Source: Planctomycetaceae bacterium
GTDB taxonomy: Bacteria > Planctomycetota > Planctomycetia > Planctomycetales > Planctomycetaceae
Assembly: GCA_015487825.1 (NCBI GenBank)
Contig: WFOZ01000455.1
Coordinates: forward strand, 1-6,058
Direction of reading: 5' to 3'
DNA length: 6,058 nt
Shown here: positions 1 through 6,058 of the stretch, in pieces
How positions within the stretch are numbered: position 1 is the first letter of the stretch
How the letters are laid out: each line of letters begins with the position of its first letter
Translations under genes and position numbers: made by a program
Notes under the pieces: model-generated
What the model was told of the DNA's origin: nothing
Database searches by the model: none
What the model saw: only the letters and a program-made list of their open reading frames with translations

Positions 1-1334
1 GCAAACCCACTGAGAACAATTTCTTTTACATCCGCTTTCAAATCTCCATCGGTATCTTTGAAGAAAAGCAGGTCCGGTGCATTGGCGACATACACGCCCC
101 CATCCCCCAGTTCCAAACCGGTTGGAACGTATAATCCATCTGCAAAAACAGTTGACTTATCCGCACGTCCATCCTGATCAATATCTTCCAGAACGATAAT
201 CATATCATTCGGTTCTTCCCCCGGTTTCACATGCGGATAGCTCGGGGCACAGCAAACCCATAATCGTCCCTGTGGATCCCATGTCATATGCACCGGGTTG
301 ACAAGCATCGGTTCCTGAGCGAATAAATTCACTTCAAACCCATCAAGTAACTCAAAAGACTGCCGTTCGATTTCGGGATCGTGCCCGCCGAGTTCTGTTT
401 CTGTTTTCTTCAAGTGAAGGCGTTGCTCATGAAGACGGATTTTCGTCGAAAAGGCGCGAAGATCTTCAGAGACATCAACATCTTTACCAAGTGCGGCGTG
501 AATCGCATTGATCAGTAATCGATTTAATGGATACAGCTCGAATGATTTTTCGTGCCCCAGAGTTGTCGCAAAAACTTTTCCTCCAAATTTATTTTTCCAG
601 GTCCAGGCAACAGGCCAGCTCATTTCCCTCTTTAAGATATGGGTCCCAAATCGATTCGTGTATGTTGCCGCCTTTTTTCGTCTTCCGGTCCCCATCAACA
701 AGGGCACTGCGTCTTTGGGAAGCTCCACTTTATAGAGATGCCCTGGATCATAGAACTTTAAGGGAACCGCATTTAGTAATGTATTTGCTCGCTGCGATGG
801 AATTTGTTCAATTGTCGAACCAGCATCCATATGGGCAAAATACTTGGTGCCAAGCACTTCACGTCCAAATCCATCATTCCATTTCGAACGGGGATCTTCT
901 TTTGGATAATCGAAAGCGTGAGTACTGGTGCGAATTCCAATAACCGGTTTACCGGCTTGAACATAATCGAGAATCGGCTTGAGCTGTTCATCGGAAAGAG
1001 TCAGAAACCGCATATAAAACACGGCTAAATCAGCACTGTTTAATGCCTCGAGTCCGAGTAATCCTTTTTTATTCTTGTTATGTTCCGGATCTCCTTCAGG
1101 AACAATAACGGTAACTCGAAACCCATATTTCTTCAGCGATTTTGCAAAATTCGGTATTGTTTTATCCGCAGAATAATGTGTCGTACCAACGACAAACACA
1201 ACATGTGGTGCGTTCTCACTTTTAGTTTTCGCAGCTGGCTCTGCGCTGAACGCGGTCTGCCAGCAAAACAGAATCGCCAGGCTGCAAAATATAACGCCCG
1301 TTAAACGGGACTGTAAATGAGATTTCGTTAGCAT
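1..1334 (-). CDS. Exported ThuA-like domain / PVC-type membrane-bound dehydrogenase fusion, C-terminus cut by window edge
   Basis: The gene starts at ATG 1334 and stays open for 444 codons to the left edge, so the C-terminus is missing. Residues 1-31 form a Sec signal peptide, with a hydrophobic core at about 12-29 and probable cleavage after FSA (29-31). Residues about 44-285 resemble the ThuA-like (trehalose utilisation, glutamine-amidotransferase-like) fold: a first strand HVVFVVG (44-50), a strand ADLAVFYM (101-108), and the block VIGIRTSTHAFD (131-142) that is typical of planctomycete ThuA proteins. From about 326 the protein matches the N-terminal blades of the PVC-type dehydrogenase beta-propeller: LLDGFEVNLFAQEP, RLWV, YPH, and STVFADGLYVPTGLELGDGG (394-413). 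Two DxDxDG-like calcium loops lie at 384-392 and 427-435. In relatives, HEAT repeats and a heme c domain with CxxCH often follow; these would lie outside the window. Substrate is unknown, probably a sugar or polyol. It follows the SGNH gene on the same strand. Family assignment is secure; function is inferred. Confidence 0.9.
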   Translation of the reverse strand, partial: MLTKSHLQSRLTGVIFCSLAILFCWQTAFSAEPAAKTKSENAPHVVFVVGTTHYSADKTIPNFAKSLKKYGFRVTVIVPEGDPEHNKNKKGLLGLEALNSADLAVFYMRFLTLSDEQLKPILDYVQAGKPVIGIRTSTHAFDYPKEDPRSKWNDGFGREVLGTKYFAHMDAGSTIEQIPSQRANTLLNAVPLKFYDPGHLYKVELPKDAVPLLMGTGRRKKAATYTNRFGTHILKREMSWPVAWTWKNKFGGKVFATTLGHEKSFELYPLNRLLINAIHAALGKDVDVSEDLRAFSTKIRLHEQRLHLKKTETELGGHDPEIERQSFELLDGFEVNLFAQEPMLVNPVHMTWDPQGRLWVCCAPSYPHVKPGEEPNDMIIVLEDIDQDGRADKSTVFADGLYVPTGLELGDGGVYVANAPDLLFFKDTDGDLKADVKEIVLSGF

Positions 1335-1339
1335 GTCTT

Positions 1340-1344
1340 CTCCT
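1340..1344 (-). promoter_or_regulatory. Ribosome binding site of the ThuA/dehydrogenase gene
   Basis: On the minus strand the sequence AGGAG lies 5 nt before the ATG at 1334. It is a near-consensus Shine-Dalgarno site and, together with the signal peptide that begins directly after this ATG, it fixes the start of the gene. Confidence 0.75.
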
Positions 1345-1485
1345 GGTAGGCAGGTCTATCAATCATCTTCTGAAGTAAGTGTTTCGAAAATCGGCAGTCT
1401 CTGCATTCGCTGTTGCTTGCAACCGGTCACTGGAAGCAAAACAGGCTCGTAAGCAGGGAATTAAATCCCGGCTCGCCACGGGTTG

Positions 1486-2742
1486 CTAATCAAGACGAAC
1501 CACTTTCCAGTCTTCTTTTTGAATCTGATTTGCATCGATATGAATTTTATGATTTTGTTCAGCAATGAGTTCATCCACTTTTTTCAACTCGGGCGGGAAC
1601 GATTCAACACCGTAAGGCTGGGTTCTACGCCCGAAAATATACTCGGTATTAACAGGGCGGTACCGTTCAAAAAACCATTGATCTTTTCGTCGAATTGTGG
1701 ATTGAAGTTCACGCATCAATTGTTGTGCAGGCCTGCCGGGTACTCGGAAACTGTTGGCAAACTGTTGCTGATCTCCCTGGAATACCGTTTTACCATCGAC
1801 TTTTAAGGCATAATTCCCCGGTTTCAAATGAGTAATCGAAACGTGCCTCACACGATTTTCCAGACTATTGTGAATCACCGAGTCTTTCGGTGGCAACGGA
1901 AGAGGTAACTGCTTTTGCTGAACTTGGAATTGAATCCCCGAAGCTGTTTTTTTCTGCCCCGTAATTTTCAAACCTGTTTCATTCCTGTTTTCAGTCAGCA
2001 GTTTCTCTGCATTGAAAACAAGTTGTGGAGGTTGCTGTTTTCCAATCAGAAGATCTGCAATCCGATGACTCACTGCCCAATAACCGTAAGAGTTCAAATG
2101 GATGCCGTTGGTTGTCAATGATTGTGAAGCTGATTCTTTCATCAATTGGGAAGTAAAATCAAACAGATCCACAATCGGAACTTTTTCCTTTTCTGAAATC
2201 TGATGCAATACCGCGACATACTGCTTTAGCGAGGCATTATGTGCAGAGGGGTTGCCGAGCCGGGAATTGATAAATTCATGAGCAATGGGAGAGACAAGAA
2301 CCAGTTGTGGAGCCGAGTGGCCGTTATATTTTTGTTGACGAAGATGCGAAATTAACTGCGTCATCTCTTTCCCGAATTCCGCTGCTCCTTGCGGTGCATC
2401 AAGCGACTGACTCATCCCGAAACAGAGGACAACAACATCTGCAGCCTGTCTTTGAAGATGATCATCCTGCGAACCAAAATTGAGCGGGCGAGGCTGTTTG
2501 GAAAGAGTATCACCCGACCAGCCCAGTGTATGGCAAACCAGTTCCAACTCCGGTCGTCTGGCTGCCAGGATCGATTCGACATAACCATCTACTCGCAAAC
2601 GGTCTGCAAATGTATCACCCACAAAGAGAATTCGATCCCCCTTATGTACCGTAATGGCATCCGGTTGTGCAGTAACCGATGGTGAGCAAACGGCGTTCAG
2701 AAATAAAACCGATATGAGTAAAAACAGATTTCGCTGGAGCAT
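1486..2742 (-). CDS. Exported SGNH/GDSL-hydrolase-like protein with non-canonical catalytic residues
   Basis: This is a 418-residue exported protein of the SGNH hydrolase-like superfamily, a fold of esterases and deacetylases. The ATG at 2742 is chosen because GAGG sits 6 nt upstream; an in-frame ATG at 2754 would add only MRRA. Residues 1-25 are a signal peptide, cleaved probably after VTA. Block I is ILFVGDTFADRL, with Thr44 where the nucleophilic Ser of GDS is expected. Block II is LGWSGDT (73-79), followed by RPLNFG (85-90). Block III is FGMSQS (108-113), with Ser111 in place of the Asn of GxND. Block V is NGIHLNSYGYW (212-222), with His215 kept but Asn212 in place of Asp. The C-terminal segment FFERYRPVNTEYIFGRR (357-373) is a signature I recognise from planctomycete members of this family, which often sit beside PVC-type dehydrogenase genes, as here. 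Fold assignment is strong; hydrolase activity is doubtful and the substrate unknown. Confidence 0.88.
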   Translation of the reverse strand: MLQRNLFLLISVLFLNAVCSPSVTAQPDAITVHKGDRILFVGDTFADRLRVDGYVESILAARRPELELVCHTLGWSGDTLSKQPRPLNFGSQDDHLQRQAADVVVLCFGMSQSLDAPQGAAEFGKEMTQLISHLRQQKYNGHSAPQLVLVSPIAHEFINSRLGNPSAHNASLKQYVAVLHQISEKEKVPIVDLFDFTSQLMKESASQSLTTNGIHLNSYGYWAVSHRIADLLIGKQQPPQLVFNAEKLLTENRNETGLKITGQKKTASGIQFQVQQKQLPLPLPPKDSVIHNSLENRVRHVSITHLKPGNYALKVDGKTVFQGDQQQFANSFRVPGRPAQQLMRELQSTIRRKDQWFFERYRPVNTEYIFGRRTQPYGVESFPPELKKVDELIAEQNHKIHIDANQIQKEDWKVVRLD

Positions 2743-2748
2743 CGCTCG

Positions 2749-2752
2749 CCTC
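2749..2752 (-). promoter_or_regulatory. Ribosome binding site that decides the SGNH gene start
   Basis: On the minus strand GAGG lies 6 nt before the ATG at 2742. The alternative in-frame ATG at 2754 has only a GAAAG stretch directly abutting it, with no usable spacing. The GAGG overlaps the alternative start codon, so the shorter start is favoured by sequence alone. Confidence 0.5.
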
Positions 2753-2926
2753 ATCTTTCAGGGATCGAATCTGGCAGGAGAATGAGGGGCAACTGGCAAC
2801 CACAAGATTTACCCCCCGGCAAGATGTATCATGCTAACCTGCCGCGGAAACAAATTCAATATCGATGTCCAGATTGATTCACGCTCTACAAAAAAGTCCT
2901 CTCAGGATGATAAAAGCCGTCAGTGC

Positions 2927-2955
2927 TTGACCGGACGCTCCGCGATTAAGATACT
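2927..2955 (+). promoter_or_regulatory. Candidate housekeeping-type promoter of the sulfatase operon
   Basis: TTGACC (2927-2932) matches five of six positions of the -35 consensus. After a 17-nt spacer, GATACT (2950-2955) matches four of six positions of the -10 consensus. Transcription would begin near 2962, giving a leader of about 49 nt before the ATG at 3011. The element lies in the 268-bp region between the two divergent gene pairs. I saw no equally good promoter for the minus-strand genes there and no clear operator palindrome. Planctomycete promoters are poorly characterised, so this is only a candidate. Confidence 0.4.
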
Positions 2956-2999
2956 AAAAAAAGGTATAGAACAATGCCAATCGGAAGAAACTGATCTCC

Positions 3000-3004
3000 A
3001 GGGA
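3000..3004 (+). promoter_or_regulatory. Ribosome binding site that decides the sulfatase start
   Basis: AGGGA lies 6 nt before the ATG at 3011. The same frame is open upstream to an ATG at 2831, but the signal peptide begins right after 3011, so this site marks the likely true start. Confidence 0.65.
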
Positions 3005-3010
3005 ATAACC

Positions 3011-4594
3011 ATGCGGATAACCACCACGCTATTCAGAATTAAATCGACTTTACGAAAAGCATTTTCGCTTTCCAGGTTTACGATACTCATCCTTATCGTG
3101 AGTTCGTTTTTCGGTGCGGCCTGTGTCGAGCAAACTGCCTATTCGTCTGAAAAGAATTCCGCTCCCAATATTGTGCTCATCCTTTCTGATGATATGGGCT
3201 ACGGACAACCGGGGTTTAACGGCGGAATGAAAGGGTTAACGCCTAACCTGGACCGACTGGCCGCTCAAGCAGTGCAATTCAAACAGTTTTATACGCATTC
3301 TGTTTGTGCCCCGACACGGGCCGCTTTGCTGACAGGTCGCTATGCTTTCCGAACCTGGAGCGATTGGCGATCGGAAGATTTCGGAAAGCCAAGTTACCTG
3401 AAAAAGCTCGGTTTAACATTAGCAAAAAATGAAGATGGAGAACTGACTCGGCGTATTCATGCTTTGGATACAAACGAACGAACCGTTGCAGAGGCACTCA
3501 AAGAAGCCGGGTATTTCACTTCGATCATTGGGAAATGGCATTGTGGAGAATGGCTTAAAGAGCATCTGCCGATGCAACAGGGGTTCGACCATCAATACGG
3601 GCATTACGCCTGGGGAATCGATTACAATACTTTTATGATTCCACACAATGCACCTGTTCCATTTCATGTTTACGATTGGCATCGCAACGAAAAACCGATC
3701 CGGGAAACAGGCTATTCAACCGATTTAATCGCTGCTGAATTTGAACGTGTAATTGAATCGCAATCTTCAGAGAAACCGTTTTTCATCTATGTTCCTTTCA
3801 ATGCTGTGCATGGTCCGATTGATGTTGTCCCCCGGCATACAGATAAATTCAGTCCGCGAAACGCTGCGTTAAAGTGTTACGATGAAGCGGTCGGGCGAAT
3901 TATCAAAGCGATCGACAGTAATGGATTCCGTGAAAATACATTACTGATTTGCACAAACGATAACGGTGGATTGACCGAACAGAGTAACAGACCTTTTCGG
4001 GGAACAAAGAACACGACTTTTGAAGGCGGCGTGCGAGTCCCCTGCCTGATGCGTTGGCCCGGGAAATTAAAACCGGGTACATCGAACAACAGCATGATGC
4101 ACGTGGTTGATTTATTCTCAACGTTCATCAATCTCGCGGGAGGGAAACTGGAGCAGGAGCGTCCGCTGGACAGTCTGGATATGACGGATGCCATTTTTCA
4201 CAATCAACCAAGTCCACGCAGGGAAATAATTTTTGAAGTTACCGGGAGTGTCCGCATTCCAACTATTCGCCAGGGTGATTATAAACTGATGGGGAAGAAA
4301 CTTTATAACATTAAAAACGATCCGGGCGAAACAACTGATATTTCTTCAAACCATCCCAAGCTGGTTAAACAAATGCATGCTCGACTTATGCAAGTGGATA
4401 AAGAACGCCCTCCTTTGGGAGAAAAACCTCTCCTGATGCGACCAGCTTTGCCTTATGTTTACGGTCTGGAAGAAAATGAAAGTCCACCTTCATGGTTAAT
4501 AAAGGCGGTCAAAAAGGCACGAAGCAAACAACCCAGAAGCTGGCCTAAAGGGAAAACACCGTGGCCGCAGGCTCCTGATAATCCCGCTGAATAA
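3011..4594 (+). CDS. Exported type I (formylglycine) sulfatase
   Basis: This 527-residue enzyme should hydrolyse sulfate esters outside the cytoplasm, probably on a sulfated carbohydrate. The N-terminus is a Sec signal peptide: basic residues up to about 22, then a hydrophobic core FTILILIVSSFFGAAC (23-38). Cys38 is not in a good lipobox, so lipoprotein status is uncertain. All key alkaline-phosphatase-fold residues are visible: metal ligands in SDDMG (Asp60, Asp61), the formylglycine site CAPTR (Cys99-Arg103) followed by AALLTGR, GKWH (Lys175, His177), AVHGP (His268), NDNGG (Asp317, Asn318) and GTKNTTFEGG (Lys333). The C-terminal subdomain includes the YKLMGKKLYNIKNDPGE block (425-440), typical of the family. 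About 45 residues lie between LLTGR (106-110) and ERTVAEAL (156-163), possibly forming a substrate-pocket insertion. A Lys/Pro-rich tail ends the protein. The Cys needs a maturase encoded elsewhere. The next gene starts 28 bp downstream, so the two are likely co-transcribed. The exact sulfatase subfamily and substrate cannot be read from the sequence. Confidence 0.95.
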   Translation: MRITTTLFRIKSTLRKAFSLSRFTILILIVSSFFGAACVEQTAYSSEKNSAPNIVLILSDDMGYGQPGFNGGMKGLTPNLDRLAAQAVQFKQFYTHSVCAPTRAALLTGRYAFRTWSDWRSEDFGKPSYLKKLGLTLAKNEDGELTRRIHALDTNERTVAEALKEAGYFTSIIGKWHCGEWLKEHLPMQQGFDHQYGHYAWGIDYNTFMIPHNAPVPFHVYDWHRNEKPIRETGYSTDLIAAEFERVIESQSSEKPFFIYVPFNAVHGPIDVVPRHTDKFSPRNAALKCYDEAVGRIIKAIDSNGFRENTLLICTNDNGGLTEQSNRPFRGTKNTTFEGGVRVPCLMRWPGKLKPGTSNNSMMHVVDLFSTFINLAGGKLEQERPLDSLDMTDAIFHNQPSPRREIIFEVTGSVRIPTIRQGDYKLMGKKLYNIKNDPGETTDISSNHPKLVKQMHARLMQVDKERPPLGEKPLLMRPALPYVYGLEENESPPSWLIKAVKKARSKQPRSWPKGKTPWPQAPDNPAE

Positions 4595-4622
4595 TCAAAC
4601 TATCTGACAGAAAGAGAATGCG

Positions 4623-5942
4623 ATGAGCAATACAGAACGCAGAACTTTTTTGAAATCTGCTGGGGCAGGAGCATTGGCTCTATCGGTTGGTCAGCAATCT
4701 CTTAGGGCAGCTGATGCGAATAATAAGTTGATCGTTGGCGTTATTGGAACGGGAGGCATGGGTTCTAACCATGTACGCACACTTGCCAAGCGTGAAGATG
4801 TTGAAATTGCCTATGTTTGCGATGTCGACAAAAGAAGACTTGCAGCTGCGGTAGAAAGCGCTTCGTCAATCGCGGGAAACACTCCCAAAGCTGTCGACGA
4901 TTTACGAAATCTGCTTGATGCTCGCGAAGTCGATGCCGTTTTCATTGCAACGCCTGACCACTGGCACGTACCTGCTGCACTGTTAGCGCTGGATGCCGGT
5001 AAGCATGTTTATGTCGAAAAGCCCTGCAGTCATAACATTCGAGAAGGTCAGCTGCTGGTCAAAAAAGCAGGACAAAGCGGCAAAGTACTTCAGGTTGGTA
5101 CACAAAGTCGAAGTGCGCCATTTTTGAAAGAGGCGATCCAGCGGGTGCATGAGGGAGAGATTGGCGAAGTACTCGTGGCAAAAGCCTGGAACAGTCAACG
5201 CCGTGGTTCAATCGGAAAAAAAATGCCGAGCAAACCGCCCGAATATTTGAACTTTGATCGTTGGGTCGGACCAGCACCGATGGTAGCGTATCGTACGAAT
5301 CTATTACCAAGTATTTGGCGATGGTGGCGAGATTTCGGCTGCGGCGACATCGGCAACGATGGCGTTCACGATATCGATGTCGCGCTGTGGGGACTGGGAA
5401 TGAATTCTCATCCTTCTCGTGTCAGCTGTCTGGGAGGAAAAAGTTTCTTCGATGACGATCAGCAGTTTCCCGATACACAGTATTCGGTATGTGAATATCC
5501 ATCCAATAATTCTTCCGGCGGCAAAACAAAGCGACTTATTTTTGAACAACGAACATGGTCGCCCTATACACAAGAGGGGTACGAAAATGGTGCTGCTTTT
5601 TATGGTACTGAAGGTATCATGCTCCTCGGGCATACCAGAGGCTGGAAGTTATTCGGCAAACGAAACAAACTCATCGCAGAAGCCAAGGGGCGTCCAACGC
5701 TTGATGATCACTACGATAACTTCTTTGCCTGTATTCGCGGCGAAGAAAAACAACCGGCCGCTTCTGCTGCAATCGGGCACTTTGCAGCAACAATCTGCCA
5801 TCTCTCAAACATCTCGGCTCGAGTTGGTCGCGTGTTGAATTATGATCCCAAGAACGAAACAATTTCTGGAGACGAACAGGCAAGCCAACAGCTCCGCCGT
5901 CAATACAGGGAAAGCCATTGGGCCATACCTCGCGATGTATGA
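4623..5942 (+). CDS. Tat-exported Gfo/Idh/MocA family NAD(P)-dependent oxidoreductase
   Basis: This 439-residue protein is a complete member of the Gfo/Idh/MocA family, which oxidises or reduces sugars and polyols using bound NAD(P). The N-terminus carries a twin-arginine signal, RRTFLK (6-11), followed by a hydrophobic stretch AGAGALALSVG and likely cleavage near LRA (27-29). That fits export of a folded, cofactor-loaded enzyme, as known for glucose-fructose oxidoreductase. The Rossmann domain shows VGVIGTGGMG (38-47), CDVD (66-69) at the end of the second strand, and ATPDHWH (109-115). The family lysine motif EKP is at 132-134. The C-terminal domain carries GDIGNDGVHDID (241-252), whose Asp246 and His249 match the usual catalytic region. 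A weak AGAG ribosome site lies 6 nt before the ATG, and an out-of-frame ATG sits at 4619. Close linkage to the sulfatase suggests action on the same substrate, which is inference; the exact reaction is unknown. Confidence 0.94.
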   Translation: MSNTERRTFLKSAGAGALALSVGQQSLRAADANNKLIVGVIGTGGMGSNHVRTLAKREDVEIAYVCDVDKRRLAAAVESASSIAGNTPKAVDDLRNLLDAREVDAVFIATPDHWHVPAALLALDAGKHVYVEKPCSHNIREGQLLVKKAGQSGKVLQVGTQSRSAPFLKEAIQRVHEGEIGEVLVAKAWNSQRRGSIGKKMPSKPPEYLNFDRWVGPAPMVAYRTNLLPSIWRWWRDFGCGDIGNDGVHDIDVALWGLGMNSHPSRVSCLGGKSFFDDDQQFPDTQYSVCEYPSNNSSGGKTKRLIFEQRTWSPYTQEGYENGAAFYGTEGIMLLGHTRGWKLFGKRNKLIAEAKGRPTLDDHYDNFFACIRGEEKQPAASAAIGHFAATICHLSNISARVGRVLNYDPKNETISGDEQASQQLRRQYRESHWAIPRDV

Positions 5943-5998
5943 AATCAGAATTCGAATAGAAATTATAACTGTTCAGCCTTAGTCTCTTATCAATGAAA

Positions 5999-6026
5999 TG
6001 CTGCGCAAAAGTGGCAGGATATTTTT
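5999..6026 (+). terminator. Weak candidate terminator after the oxidoreductase gene
   Basis: TGCTGC (5999-6004) can pair with GTGGCA (6011-6016) around a 6-nt loop GCAAAA, but two of the six pairs are G-T wobbles. Three bases later comes a T-rich run ending in five T (6022-6026). The position, 57 bp after the stop codon, suits the end of the sulfatase-oxidoreductase operon. The stem is short, so this is tentative. Confidence 0.28.
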
Positions 6027-6058
6027 AACACAAAGAAGGAAGTGAACCACTGAGACAC
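6024..6058. repeat. Possible start of a dispersed intergenic repeat, cut by window edge
   Basis: The last 35 bases are purine-rich and combine words such as AACACAAAGAAG and ACCACTGAGACAC. These resemble dispersed non-coding repeats built from CACTGAGACAC- and AACACAAAGAAG-like words that I recall between genes in planctomycetes and several other phyla. Only one incomplete copy is visible, so repetition itself cannot be shown from this window. Confidence 0.3.

Noticed and set aside
508..943. Plus-strand open frames of 75 and 138 codons
   Set aside because: They lie opposite the ThuA/dehydrogenase gene, whose reading frame shows clear family motifs. The plus-strand translations show no recognisable domain.
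1412..1423. Inverted repeat GTTGC-TT-GCAAC in the gap between the two minus-strand genes, as an operator
   Set aside because: The arms are only 5 bp, there is a single copy, and no convincing promoter lies beside it; chance is a sufficient explanation.
1467..1482. CCCG/CGGG hairpin just after the SGNH stop codon, as a terminator
   Set aside because: The stem is 4 bp with an 8-nt loop and no T-run follows on the minus strand.
3107..3124. Lipobox ending at Cys38 of the sulfatase
   Set aside because: The residues before Cys are Gly-Ala-Ala rather than a Leu-type residue at -3, so lipidation is possible but not supported well enough to call.
3279..4194. Minus-strand open frames inside the sulfatase gene
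   Set aside because: They are antisense to conserved sulfatase motifs and have no convincing domain of their own.
5261..5838. Alternative-frame and antisense open frames inside the oxidoreductase gene
   Set aside because: The oxidoreductase frame is intact and conserved through this stretch; the overlapping translations look like random shadow sequence.

Overview
The window looks like chromosomal DNA from a planctomycete, probably a Gimesia- or Rubinisphaera-like member of the Planctomycetota. The evidence is the gene content: a ThuA-like domain fused to the PVC-type membrane-bound dehydrogenase propeller, a planctomycete-style SGNH protein with its typical C-terminal segment, an exported sulfatase, and a Tat-exported Gfo/Idh/MocA oxidoreductase. 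Base composition is moderate, roughly half GC by eye. The genus is a guess; the phylum call is fairly firm.

Layout: two gene pairs diverge from an intergenic region at about 2743-3010. On the minus strand, an SGNH/GDSL-hydrolase-like protein (2742 to 1486) is followed after 151 bp by a large ThuA/dehydrogenase fusion. That gene starts at 1334 and runs off the left edge, so only its first 444 residues are visible. On the plus strand, a sulfatase (3011-4594) is followed after 28 bp by a Gfo/Idh/MocA oxidoreductase (4623-5942). The last 116 bp hold no gene, only a weak possible terminator and what may be the first part of a dispersed intergenic repeat. No RNA gene, insertion sequence or CRISPR array was seen.

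How the genes may work together (inference): all four products carry export signals, three of Sec type and one of Tat type, so they should act in the periplasm or at the cell surface. A formylglycine sulfatase beside a sugar-type oxidoreductase and a ThuA/dehydrogenase fusion fits oxidation and desulfation of a sulfated carbohydrate. ThuA-like and Gfo/Idh proteins are also the two partners in the known ThuA/ThuB 3-keto-disaccharide route, so an exported ketosugar pathway is a reasonable hypothesis. No glycoside hydrolase, transporter or regulator is visible, so the substrate cannot be named. The SGNH protein differs from the canonical SGNH catalytic residues at several positions and may not be a classical esterase. 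These are known families in a typical planctomycete arrangement; I found no clear sign of a wholly new system.
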